Positions 25,824 to 34,542 of a stretch of 64,000 nt of DNA are shown piece by piece (position 1 is the first letter of the stretch; the number at the start of each line of letters is the position of its first letter). The notes beneath the pieces are model-generated. The model had not been told where the DNA came from, made no database searches, and worked only from the letters and a program-made list of their open reading frames with translations. This stretch comes from Pseudomonas flavescens. Its GTDB lineage: Bacteria > Pseudomonadota > Gammaproteobacteria > Pseudomonadales > Pseudomonadaceae. The DNA is taken from the NCBI RefSeq assembly GCF_013408425.1, contig NZ_JACBYV010000001.1:4836001-4900000 (forward strand), given 5' to 3'. The position numbers were made by a program, and so were the translations under genes.

Positions 25824-27914
25824 ATGAGTTATCAGTCTTCCCAATTTCCAGCACAGGTACCCGACGTGAGTGCGAACAATCCCCTGCTGCAATCCTTCGA
25901 CCTGCCGCCGTATTCGACCATCCTGCCCGAGCATGTAGAGCCGGCGGTGGATGCCATTCTCGCCGAAAGCCGTACGGCGGTGGCCGAGCTGCTGGCCAGC
26001 CAGGGCAACGCGCCGCGCTGGGAATCGCTGATCGATCCGCTCGACGAGCAGGGTTCGAAGCTGGGCCGCGCCTGGAGCCCGGTCAGCCACCTCAATGCCG
26101 TGCGCAACAACCCCGAGCTGCGTGCCGCCTACGAGGCCTGCCTGCCGAAACTCTCCGAGTACTGGACGGAAATGGGCCAGAACCGCGCCCTGTTCCAGGC
26201 CTACGAGGCGCTCGCTGCCAGCCCTGAAGCGGCCGGTTTCGATGTCGCGCAGAAGACTATTCTCGAGCACGCCCTGCGTGATTTCCGCCTGTCCGGTATC
26301 GATCTGCCAGCCGAGCAGCAGAAGCGATACGGCGAGATCCAGATGAAGCTCTCCGAGCTGGGCAGCCGTTTCTCCAATCAGTTGCTGGACGCCACCCAGG
26401 CCTGGACCAAGCAGGTCGAGGACGAAAGCCTGTTGGCCGGCATCACCGATTCCGCCAAGGCGCAGATGAAACAGGCCGCCGAGGCCAAGGGGCTGGAAGG
26501 CTGGCTGATCACCCTGGAGTTCCCCAGCTACTACGCGGTGATGACCTACGCCGACAACCGCGCCCTGCGCGAAGAGCTGTACGCCGCCTACTGCACCCGT
26601 GCTTCGGATCAGGGCCCGAACGCCGGGCAGCACGACAACGGTCCGGTGATGGCCGAGATTCTCGATCTGCGCCAGGAACTGGCGCGCCTGCTCGGCTTCG
26701 CCAACTACTCCGAGCTGAGCCTGGCCAGCAAGATGGCCGAATCCACCGAGCAGGTGCTGAGCTTCCTGCGCGACCTTGCGGTGCGCAGCAAGCCGTTCGC
26801 CGAGCAGGATCTGGCCGAGCTCAAGGCCTACGCCGCCGAGCATGGCTGCAACGATCTGCAGAGCTGGGACGTGGGCTACTACAGCGAAAAGCTGCGTGAG
26901 CAGCGCTACAGCATTTCCCAGGAAATCCTGCGCGCCTACTTCCCCATCGACAAGGTGCTCGGCGGCCTGTTCGCCATCGTCGAGAAGCTCTACGGCATCC
27001 AGATCAAGGAGCTGTCCGGCTTCGATACCTGGCACCCGGACGTCCGTCTGTTCGAGATTTCCGAAAACGGCCAGCACGTCGGGCGTTTCTTCTTCGACCT
27101 CTACGCCCGTGCCAACAAGCGCGGTGGTGCCTGGATGGACGGTGCCCGCGACAAGCGTCGCAGCGCTGGCGGCGAACTGGTCAGCCCGGTGGCCAACCTG
27201 GTGTGCAACTTCACGCCTGCGTCGACCGGCAAGCCGGCCCTGCTGACCCACGATGAAGTCACCACCCTGTTCCACGAATTCGGCCACGGCCTGCATCATC
27301 TGCTGACCCGCGTCGAGCATGTCGGGGTTTCCGGCATCAACGGCGTGGCCTGGGATGCCGTCGAGCTGCCCAGCCAGTTCATGGAAAACTGGTGCTGGGA
27401 GCCCGAGGGCCTGGCGCTGATTTCCGGGCACTACGAAACCGGCGAGCCGCTGCCTCAGGACCTGCTCGACAAGATGCTCGCTGCCAAGAACTTCCAGTCC
27501 GGCCTGATGATGGTGCGTCAGCTGGAGTTCTCGCTGTTCGACTTCGAGCTGCATGCCATTCATGGTGACGGCCGCAGCGTGCTGGAGGTGCTCGAAGGCA
27601 TTCGTGACGAGGTTTCGGTGATGCGCCCGCCAGCCTACAACCGTTTCCCCAACAGCTTCGCGCACATCTTCGCCGGGGGGTATGCCGCCGGTTACTACAG
27701 CTACAAGTGGGCTGAAGTGCTGTCCGCCGATGCCTTCTCGAAGTTCGAAGAGGAGGGCGTGCTCAACCCGCAGACCGGTCGTGCCTTCCGCGAGGCGATC
27801 CTGGCGCGCGGTGGTTCCCAGGCGCCGATGGTGCTGTTCGTCGATTTCCGCGGTCGTGAGCCGAGCATCGACGCGCTGCTGCGCCACCTGGGCCTGAGTG
27901 CGGAGGCGGCATGA
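25824..27914 (+). CDS. prlC: Oligopeptidase A (M3 family zinc peptidase)
   Basis: Up to 696 aa. Cytoplasmic metallopeptidase that clears short peptides and cleaved signal peptides. The zinc motif HEFGH has its first His at residue 484, in TLFHEFGHGLHHLL; the downstream Glu lies in the MENWCWEPE region. The family N terminus NPLLQ begins at about residue 19, so a GTG at 25866 is a credible alternative start and the first 14 residues may be untranslated. It overlaps yheV by 4 bp. Confidence 0.95.
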   Translation: MSYQSSQFPAQVPDVSANNPLLQSFDLPPYSTILPEHVEPAVDAILAESRTAVAELLASQGNAPRWESLIDPLDEQGSKLGRAWSPVSHLNAVRNNPELRAAYEACLPKLSEYWTEMGQNRALFQAYEALAASPEAAGFDVAQKTILEHALRDFRLSGIDLPAEQQKRYGEIQMKLSELGSRFSNQLLDATQAWTKQVEDESLLAGITDSAKAQMKQAAEAKGLEGWLITLEFPSYYAVMTYADNRALREELYAAYCTRASDQGPNAGQHDNGPVMAEILDLRQELARLLGFANYSELSLASKMAESTEQVLSFLRDLAVRSKPFAEQDLAELKAYAAEHGCNDLQSWDVGYYSEKLREQRYSISQEILRAYFPIDKVLGGLFAIVEKLYGIQIKELSGFDTWHPDVRLFEISENGQHVGRFFFDLYARANKRGGAWMDGARDKRRSAGGELVSPVANLVCNFTPASTGKPALLTHDEVTTLFHEFGHGLHHLLTRVEHVGVSGINGVAWDAVELPSQFMENWCWEPEGLALISGHYETGEPLPQDLLDKMLAAKNFQSGLMMVRQLEFSLFDFELHAIHGDGRSVLEVLEGIRDEVSVMRPPAYNRFPNSFAHIFAGGYAAGYYSYKWAEVLSADAFSKFEEEGVLNPQTGRAFREAILARGGSQAPMVLFVDFRGREPSIDALLRHLGLSAEAA

Positions 27915-28195
27915 GCGACGACCCGGTGATAACGCCCAAGCGCTTCATCGCCGGTGCCGTGTGCCCGGCGTGCAGCGAAATGGACAGCATCAAGATGTGG
28001 AACGTCGATGGCGTGCCGCATCGCGAGTGCGTGCAGTGCGGATATGCCGACACCCTGGACGAGCGTGGCAACTCGGTGGCCAAGGAGCTGCCGACCCGCG
28101 TCAACGTTAGCGCCCTGACACCGAAGAAACCGGCCGACCCCAAGGTCAAGGCCGTGCAGTTCTTCCCCAATCCGAAGTTGAAGAAGCCCGAATAG
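27911..28195 (+). CDS. yheV: YheV family zinc-ribbon protein
   Basis: 94 aa. Two CxxC knuckles (VCPAC and ECVQCGYAD) form a zinc ribbon; the tail is basic. YheV follows prlC in many gammaproteobacteria and here overlaps it by 4 bp (ATGA). Function not established. Confidence 0.88.
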   Translation: MSDDPVITPKRFIAGAVCPACSEMDSIKMWNVDGVPHRECVQCGYADTLDERGNSVAKELPTRVNVSALTPKKPADPKVKAVQFFPNPKLKKPE

Positions 28196-28210
28196 GCGTC
28201 ACCTCGCAGA

Positions 28211-28246
28211 AACAAGACAAGCGCCCGGTGGCGCTTGTCTTGTTTT
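28211..28246. terminator. Terminator between yheV and tctA
   Basis: A perfect 15-bp stem (28211-28225 with 28230-28244) with a CGGT loop, followed by T on the plus strand. It serves yheV and, read from the other side, the convergent tctA gene. Confidence 0.9.
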
Positions 28247-28260
28247 GGTACTCAGCATTT

Positions 28261-29787
28261 CTAGCTTGTGGATAACGCCTCGGCGGGCTTCTTGTCCTTC
28301 TTGGCGCGCAGCAAGCTGTAGGCGTGCCAGAGTACGGACAGCGCAGCCAGGCCCAGGAAGGTGGCCGAGATCGGGCTGGTCAGGAAGGCCCCGAAGTTGC
28401 CATCGGACAACATCAGGCCACGGCGCAGGTTGGTCTCCGCCATCGGCCCGAGGATGAAGCCGATGATGAACGGCGGTGCCGGCATGCCGGCCTTGATGAA
28501 GCCGTAACCGATGATCCCGAACAGCAGGATGCTCCAGGCGTCGAACAGGCGGCTGTTGAGGCCGAACGCCCCCACCACGCAGAGCACCAGGATGATCGGC
28601 AGCAGGATGTGCTTGGGCACCGACAGCAGCTTGATGAAGATGCGCAGGCCGTAGAACTCCAGCACCAGCATGATCACCGTGGCCAGAATCAGCGCGGCGA
28701 AGATGGTGTAGACCAGCGGGCCCTGGGTGATGAACAGCAGCGGGCCGGGCTGGATGCCGTGGATCAGGAAGCCGCCGAGCAGCATCGCGGTGACCGTGTC
28801 GCCGGGAATGCCGAGGGTCAGCAGCGGCACCATGGCGCCGCCGATGCCGGCACTGTTGGCGGTTTCGCTGGCGACCACGCCGCCCGGGTTGCCCTTGCCG
28901 TAGGAGTCCGGGTCCTTGTCGCGTTTCTTGGCGACGATGTAGGAGACGATGTTCGAGGTGCCCGAGCCGACGCCCGGCAGCACGCCGATGCCCAGGCCGA
29001 TCATCGCCGAGCGGAAGGCATTGCGCAGTTGGCCGACGAATTCCTTCAGCGAGAAGCCGAAGCCTCTGACCTTGGACATGTCCAGCGGGGCGACCTTGGT
29101 CTTGCCGGCATGCCGTCCGGTTTCGGCCAGGCGGATCACCTCGGCCACGGCGAACATGCCGATCATCACCGCCAGCATGGCGAAGCCACCGTTGAGGTTG
29201 GACTGCTCGAAGGTGAAGCGGCGGATCGCATCCACCGGGGCAATGCCGACGGTGGAGAAGGCGAAGCCCAGGGCGCCGGAAAACACGCCCTTGGTCAGCG
29301 AGCCGGTGGACAGCGTGGCGATCAGGGTCAGCGAGAAGATGGCGATGGCGAAGTATTCATGGGGCCCGAAACTCAGCGCCACCTTGGCCAGGATCGGTGC
29401 GATGAACATCAGCGCGCCGATACCGAAGAAGGTGCCCAGGAACGAGAACACGATACCGATGCCGAGGGCCTTGAAGCCTTCGCCTTTTTCCATCATCGGC
29501 CCGCCATCGAACACCGTGGCGATCGATGAGGGCGTGCCGGGTATCTTGAGCAGAATCGAGGGGATCAGGCTGCCGGAAATCGCCCCCACGTAGAGCGCCA
29601 CCAGCAACGAAAGGCCCGCGGCCGGGCCCATGGTGAAGGTCAGCGGCAGGCACAGCGCCACGGCCATGGTGGCCGACAGGCCGGGGACCGCGCCGAAGAT
29701 GATGCCCACCACCACGCCGATGGTGATGAGGATGAAGATCTGCAGCGAGAAGACTGCGGCGAAACCGTGTTGCATCAAGTCGAGCAT
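28261..29787 (-). CDS. tctA: Tripartite tricarboxylate transporter large membrane subunit TctA
   Basis: 508 aa with about twelve membrane segments. The family-conserved glycine-rich loops are seen as FGAVPGLSATMAVALCLPLT (N-terminal) and GVLPGVGSGTSNIVSYIVAKK (middle), plus GNPGGVVASETANSAGIGG. It is the translocating subunit of a secondary, binding-protein-dependent carboxylate importer. Ten bp separate it from tctB. Substrate (citrate or another carboxylate) cannot be deduced. Confidence 0.93.
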   Translation of the reverse strand: MLDLMQHGFAAVFSLQIFILITIGVVVGIIFGAVPGLSATMAVALCLPLTFTMGPAAGLSLLVALYVGAISGSLIPSILLKIPGTPSSIATVFDGGPMMEKGEGFKALGIGIVFSFLGTFFGIGALMFIAPILAKVALSFGPHEYFAIAIFSLTLIATLSTGSLTKGVFSGALGFAFSTVGIAPVDAIRRFTFEQSNLNGGFAMLAVMIGMFAVAEVIRLAETGRHAGKTKVAPLDMSKVRGFGFSLKEFVGQLRNAFRSAMIGLGIGVLPGVGSGTSNIVSYIVAKKRDKDPDSYGKGNPGGVVASETANSAGIGGAMVPLLTLGIPGDTVTAMLLGGFLIHGIQPGPLLFITQGPLVYTIFAALILATVIMLVLEFYGLRIFIKLLSVPKHILLPIILVLCVVGAFGLNSRLFDAWSILLFGIIGYGFIKAGMPAPPFIIGFILGPMAETNLRRGLMLSDGNFGAFLTSPISATFLGLAALSVLWHAYSLLRAKKDKKPAEALSTS

Positions 29788-29797
29788 GGTTCGCCTC

Positions 29798-30283
29798 CTA
29801 GATGTTCAGGATGCCGGCGGGCAGCATCAGATCGAAGCCCTGGCGGAAGATGAGGTAGATGACGATGGCCGAGATGATCGAGATCACCGCGTACATCAGG
29901 TGGCCGATCTTCTGTCCGTGGGGCGTCAGGACGATGAACTGCAGGTACAGATAAACCGCGGTCACGATGGGAAAGCCGATGGGCTCCAGAGTGGCGATGT
30001 AGACGGCGATCAGGGCGAGGGTCTTGATCACCGTGCCATATTCGGAGACCTCATTCTTTTTGTCGTCGACGGTGGCCGCGGCTTCACCTGCAGGCGTCTT
30101 GCGGGCGCTGAACACCAGTTGCAGCACGCCCAGTACACACATGAAGATCGCCAGCACGTAAGGCACGAATGCAGCGTCGATGAACGACTTGCGTGGCAGG
30201 GCCATGGTGGCCAGCAGGTAGGCGATGCCGGCGGCCAGCATGAAGCCGCCGGTGATCAGCTCTTTTCGCTTGTAAGCATCCAC
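29798..30283 (-). CDS. tctB: Tripartite tricarboxylate transporter small membrane subunit TctB
   Basis: 161 aa with four hydrophobic segments, fitting TctB. Low sequence conservation is normal for this subunit. The position between the binding-protein gene and tctA is decisive. It is separated from tctC by an intrinsic terminator. Confidence 0.88.
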   Translation of the reverse strand: MDAYKRKELITGGFMLAAGIAYLLATMALPRKSFIDAAFVPYVLAIFMCVLGVLQLVFSARKTPAGEAAATVDDKKNEVSEYGTVIKTLALIAVYIATLEPIGFPIVTAVYLYLQFIVLTPHGQKIGHLMYAVISIISAIVIYLIFRQGFDLMLPAGILNI

Positions 30284-30309
30284 AGCGAACTCCTATGGAT
30301 CAGGGAATG

Positions 30310-30337
30310 AAAAAGCCGGAAGCGTGGGCTTCCGGCT
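30310..30337 (-). terminator. Intrinsic terminator between tctC and tctB
   Basis: Read leftward: a 10-bp perfect stem AGCCGGAAGC/GCTTCCGGCT with a 4-nt loop, followed by five T. It lies 8 bp after the tctC stop and before tctB, so most transcripts should end here, leaving the binding protein in excess over the membrane subunits. Confidence 0.88.
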
Positions 30338-30344
30338 GCGTGGA

Positions 30345-31313
30345 TCACTTCGATTGGCGTAACGCATCCTTGAACTGCATGAACTCTTCGCGGTGCTCCT
30401 TGAGCATGGCGATAGCGTCATCGGTGCCGTAGTAGGTCACCGGCTGCTTGTAGGTTTTCGCCAGCTCTTCGCCGTAGCTCGGGATCTCGGTGATCTCTTT
30501 CATCACGCCGGCCATCTTGGCGACGATGGCGGCGTCGGTGCCTTTGGGAAAGGCCACGACATAGGGCTTCTCGACGATCAGGTCGACGTCCTTCTCGCGG
30601 AAAGTCGGGATGTCGCCAACCAGCGGGTTGCGCTCTTCGTTAGGCTGGGCCAGGGCATTCATGGCGCCGCCCTGAATGTAGTCCTGCAGTGCGCCGTAGC
30701 TGATGGCGCCCATGTCGATGCGCCCCCCCAGCAGCGCGACGATGCGCTCGGCGACGGTGCCGGTGTCGATGTAGCGCAGCTCGGTGCCAGTGCGCTTCTC
30801 GAACATCAGGCCCTGCAGGTGGGAGAAGTTACCCATCTCGGTGCCATAGGTGATGCTGCGTGGCTTCTCCTTGGCGCGCTCGATGAGCTTTTCCACGCTG
30901 TCGATGCCCGACTGCTTCGAGGCGACGAAGATCGATGCCTTGTCGACGCCGGCGATGCACGAGACCTCGAAGGCGTCGTAGCTGTCCTCGCTGAGGCCAG
31001 CGACTTCGTTGACGATCAACTGACCGGTGTGGGTGAACAGAATCGTGTGGCCATCGGCTGCCGACTCCTTCACGTGGGAGGCCGCCACGGTGCCACCGCC
31101 ACCGCCCATGTTGGTGATGACCATGGGCTTGCCGGTGATCTGCGTGAAGTACTTGGCCATCATCCGGGCATTGAAGTCGGTATCGCCCCCGGCGTTGGCG
31201 GGTACCACCACCTGGACGGCGCGGGTTGGCCAGTTCGGCTCCTGGGCCAGGGAGGTTGCCGAGGTGGTCAGCAGCGCTGTGGACAGTAAGGTCGCGGACA
31301 GAATTTTATTCAT
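30345..31313 (-). CDS. tctC: Tripartite tricarboxylate transporter binding protein TctC
   Basis: 322 aa. Signal peptide MNKILSATLLSTALLTTSATSLA; the mature domain has WPTRAVQVVVPANAGGDTDFNAR and NMGGGGGTVAASHV, family signatures of Bug/TctC receptors. I use the ATG at 31313, which has GGAGAA 7 bp upstream. It captures a carboxylate in the periplasm for TctAB. First gene of tctCBA. Confidence 0.9.
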   Translation of the reverse strand: MNKILSATLLSTALLTTSATSLAQEPNWPTRAVQVVVPANAGGDTDFNARMMAKYFTQITGKPMVITNMGGGGGTVAASHVKESAADGHTILFTHTGQLIVNEVAGLSEDSYDAFEVSCIAGVDKASIFVASKQSGIDSVEKLIERAKEKPRSITYGTEMGNFSHLQGLMFEKRTGTELRYIDTGTVAERIVALLGGRIDMGAISYGALQDYIQGGAMNALAQPNEERNPLVGDIPTFREKDVDLIVEKPYVVAFPKGTDAAIVAKMAGVMKEITEIPSYGEELAKTYKQPVTYYGTDDAIAMLKEHREEFMQFKDALRQSK

Positions 31314-31975
31314 TGCAAGTTCTCCGATAACGCCACGCCTGAACAACTCGATGGCTTGTTTCCAGCGCGCACTTAATAGGAAGCCAGACCCGCCCGATAA
31401 TTAATCAGCAGGTAAGTCATAAGGCGATTGGGGACGGCGAGGCGGCGTCAGTGCCGGTCTGTGCAGCTGCGGGGACTCATGGCGAGAGCGGATCCTATGA
31501 TTATTATTAGTTGGTGTCGTACGTTGTCGTATGACGGCAAGAGGATGATTGTCCGCACTGTTCTGGCTGTCAACAAAGCATCTTTCGACAAGCCGATTCA
31601 TAATGTTTCAGTTTTATAACTTTATGATTTATATGGTTTTTATCAAATGTTTCATTATTTTTCTTATATCCTGTTTCTGATGGTCGTTATTGTGTCGGCG
31701 GATTATTGCCGATTTGCCTTATATAAATGAGCGGATTATTGCCGATTTAAATTTCGTTATACGATGACTTATGATTTGCCCGAGTGGCGTCAACGTGCTC
31801 GTTGAACTTGCCGCAGACATTTCATATTCAGAAGAGTGAGCCTTGCCATGTATTTCTGCCTGCGCTGTCGCCATTCTCAAAGGCCTGCGTGCAGCCGACC
31901 ATCACGCTGGCCTGCCGAGTTCGCGCACATCGACTCTGGTGGCCATTCTGACGATTCACTGCGGAGCGCCACTCC
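31314..31975. promoter_or_regulatory. AT-rich intergenic region with an 18-bp direct repeat
   Basis: This 662-bp divergent gap has no credible gene. Its centre (about 31600-31800) is AT-rich. It contains GCGGATTATTGCCGATTT twice, at 31698-31715 and 31731-31748. The start-to-start spacing is 33 bp, about three helical turns, which suits tandem regulator sites controlling tctCBA, the dehydrogenase gene, or both. Confidence 0.65.
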
Positions 31976-33394
31976 ATGAGCCACCTGCCACCCGAACTGC
32001 TGCACGCCTTGGGCGAGATCGTCGGCCCGGCCGGCTTGATCGAAGACGAGGCCGCCATGCAGGCCTACCTCAGCGACTGGCGCAACGCCTACCGCGGGCG
32101 CGCCGCGCTGGTGGTGCGCCCGGCCTCCAGGGAGGAGGTGGCCGCAGTGGTTCGCGCCTGCCACCAGGCCGGCGTGGCGCTGGTGCCGCAAGGCGGCAAC
32201 ACCGGCCTCTGCGGCGGGTCGATCCCCGACGAATCGGGGCGCCAGGTGGTGCTGTCGCTGACGCGCATGACGCGGATCCGCCAGGTCGACCCGGCCAACG
32301 AGACCATCACCGTCGAGGCCGGTGTGATTCTGCAGCGTCTGCAGGAAGCCGCTGCCGACGTCGGGCGGTTGTTCCCGCTGTCGCTGGGTGCCGAGGGCAG
32401 CTGCACCATCGGCGGCAATCTGGCCACCAACGCCGGTGGCACCGCCGTGCTGCGCTACGGCAACATGCGTGACCTGACCCTGGGCCTCGAAGTGGTGCTG
32501 CCCGATGGGCGCATCTGGGATGGCTTGCGCGGCCTGCGCAAGGACAACACCGGCTACGACCTCAAGCACCTGTTCATCGGCTCCGAAGGCACGCTGGGGA
32601 TCATCACCGCGGCCGTGCTCAAGCTGTATCCCGCCGTGCGCAGCCGTACCACCGCCTGGGTCGCGCTGCCCAGCCCGCAGGCGGCGGTCGATCTGATCGG
32701 GCGCATGCGCGCCCTGTGCGGCGATCGCCTGACCGGTTTCGAGCTGATGTCGCGGCAGAGCGTGGAGTTCGTACTGCGGCATGTGGCTGGCTGCAACGAC
32801 CCGTTCGGCGAGGTTCATCCCTGGTACGTGCTGATCGAGCTCAGCGACACGCTGCCCGAAGCGCCGCTCAACGCGATGCTGGAGACAGGTCTGGGCGAGG
32901 CGCTCGAACGGGGCGAAGTGCTGGACGCCGTGGTGGCTGGCAGCGAAGCTCAGGTCGCGGCGCTGTGGAAGATGCGCGAAGGCATCTCGGAAGCGCAGAA
33001 CCATGAAGGGCCGAGCCTCAAGCACGACATCAGCGTGCCGGTCAGCAGCATCCCCGCCTTTATCGAAGCCGCCGACCGCCAACTGCAGGAGGCGTTCGCG
33101 GGGGTGCGTATCGTTGCCTACGGTCATGTGGGTGACGGCAACCTGCACTACAACATCAGCAAGCCGCCGAGCAGCGAGGACGCCCCCTTCAAGGCGCAGG
33201 CGGAGGCGATCATGCACGTCATCTACCGGGTCACCTGCGACTTCGCCGGCAGCATCAGTGCCGAGCATGGCCTGGGCCAGGCCAAACGCGAGGCTGCGCG
33301 CCACTACAAACAGCCGTTGGAGCTGGAGCTGATGCGCAGCATCAAGCAGAGCATGGATCCTGCCGGTTTGATGAACCCGGGCAAGCTGCTCTGA
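31976..33394 (+). CDS. FAD-linked 2-hydroxyacid dehydrogenase (GlcD/DLD-like)
   Basis: 472 aa. The FAD-binding PCMH domain is in the N-terminal half (VVRPASREEVAAVVRACHQAG, VPQGGNTGLCGGSIP, SLGAEGSCTIGGNLATNAGG). The C-terminal FAD-oxidase domain ends with GHVGDGNLHYN, SAEHGLGQAKR and MDPAGLMNPGKLL. These proteins oxidise D-lactate, glycolate or D-2-hydroxyglutarate to keto acids. Single gene divergent from the tct operon, so its substrate may be what TctCBA imports. Confidence 0.88.
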   Translation: MSHLPPELLHALGEIVGPAGLIEDEAAMQAYLSDWRNAYRGRAALVVRPASREEVAAVVRACHQAGVALVPQGGNTGLCGGSIPDESGRQVVLSLTRMTRIRQVDPANETITVEAGVILQRLQEAAADVGRLFPLSLGAEGSCTIGGNLATNAGGTAVLRYGNMRDLTLGLEVVLPDGRIWDGLRGLRKDNTGYDLKHLFIGSEGTLGIITAAVLKLYPAVRSRTTAWVALPSPQAAVDLIGRMRALCGDRLTGFELMSRQSVEFVLRHVAGCNDPFGEVHPWYVLIELSDTLPEAPLNAMLETGLGEALERGEVLDAVVAGSEAQVAALWKMREGISEAQNHEGPSLKHDISVPVSSIPAFIEAADRQLQEAFAGVRIVAYGHVGDGNLHYNISKPPSSEDAPFKAQAEAIMHVIYRVTCDFAGSISAEHGLGQAKREAARHYKQPLELELMRSIKQSMDPAGLMNPGKLL

Positions 33395-33468
33395 ATCTTC
33401 ATGTGGAATTCGGGTTTTCTCAGGCGGATACTGGCCAGCCTTCCGGGACATGAATAAGGACGTTTCTC

Positions 33469-34542
33469 GTGCGCTTGCTGCTACTGCCTCTGCTTGCCAT
33501 CGCCGCACCTGCGCTGGCCGATGTGCGTATCGATGACCTCACCGCCAAGCGCAGTGACTGGGAAACCTATCGCTTCCCGCTGCTGGTTGGCGATAGCCCC
33601 GCCATCGGGCGTATCAACACCTTTCTGCATACCCTCGAATTGCAGGCGCTTCCCGGGCGCTTCGCCAAGTCGCCGTTCGAGAACGTGCAGCCTAAAGACG
33701 GTGAGATGTGGGGCGTGAACAGCCTCGATTATCAGGTTCTTGGTGAGGGGCCGGGTTATCTGTCCCTGAACATCGAGGGTGAGTCCACGGGCGCCTATAC
33801 CAGTCAGAGTTCGCGCAGCTACAACTTCGATCTGGCCAGCGGCCGCCCTATCGGTTTGCCGCAACTGCTGACCCCCGAGGGGCTGTTGCGTCTGCAAGGC
33901 GAAGTGCAGAGCTTGAGGGTCAAGCGACTGGAGGACTTCCTCAAGGCGCTGCCGCCGAGCAAACCCGCCGATCCCGATAACTTGAGTGACGACGAGCAGT
34001 GGCTCGAAGGGCAGCGCAACATGTATGCCTACTGCCTGGATACGCGCCGCGACATCAGCCTCGACTATGACCGTGTGCAGCTGGGCACCGATAGCCTGGC
34101 TCTGATTGGCGAGGGCTGCGCCAATCACGCCAGCCGTGCCCTCGACGATCTCGGCGAGTTTTCCAACAGTTTCAATTACCAAGCCCTGAGCGGCGATCTC
34201 AGTTCTTACGGGCGCTGCCTGTTGCTGGAAAAACGCGGTGATTGTGCGCTGCCGGTCAACAGCACGGCGCAAGGCGTTTACCGCGGTACCGTCGGGCCCT
34301 ATCCGATCACCCTGGTGATCGAGCAGCTGTATGCCGACCACAGCCTGTCCGCGAGCTACTTCTACGATAAGCACGCCAAGTACATCAATCTCGGTGGCGA
34401 GCATCAGCAGGATTTCGTCACCCTCCACGAAAGCAGCGAGCCGCCGGCCCGTTTCGAACTCGAGCTCCAGGCCGATGGCAGCCTGAAAGGCACCTGGCAG
34501 CAGGGTGACAAGCCGACGCTGGCGGTGAAACTGCAGCCATGA
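33469..34542 (+). CDS. Secreted protein of unknown function
   Basis: 357 aa from a GTG with AAGGAC upstream. Signal peptide MRLLLLPLLAIAAPALA. Residues about 95-150 (YNFDLASGRPIGLPQLLTPEG) faintly resemble the DUF3298/RsiV-like domain; the C-terminal part (GTVGPYPITLVIEQLYAD, LSASYFYDKHAKYINLGGE, GSLKGTWQQG) is a beta-sandwich-like repeat pattern seen in many exported unknowns. It is coupled to the next gene by a 4-bp overlap. Confidence 0.78.
   Translation: MRLLLLPLLAIAAPALADVRIDDLTAKRSDWETYRFPLLVGDSPAIGRINTFLHTLELQALPGRFAKSPFENVQPKDGEMWGVNSLDYQVLGEGPGYLSLNIEGESTGAYTSQSSRSYNFDLASGRPIGLPQLLTPEGLLRLQGEVQSLRVKRLEDFLKALPPSKPADPDNLSDDEQWLEGQRNMYAYCLDTRRDISLDYDRVQLGTDSLALIGEGCANHASRALDDLGEFSNSFNYQALSGDLSSYGRCLLLEKRGDCALPVNSTAQGVYRGTVGPYPITLVIEQLYADHSLSASYFYDKHAKYINLGGEHQQDFVTLHESSEPPARFELELQADGSLKGTWQQGDKPTLAVKLQP

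Noticed and set aside
25227..27887. 886-codon leftward frame running through prlC into the carbonic anhydrase gene
   Set aside because: Only the last 180 residues, from the GTG at 25769, match a family; the rest is antisense to prlC.
31401..31601. 66-codon leftward frame in the tct/dehydrogenase gap
   Set aside because: No ribosome site or recognisable sequence, and it lies in the probable control region.
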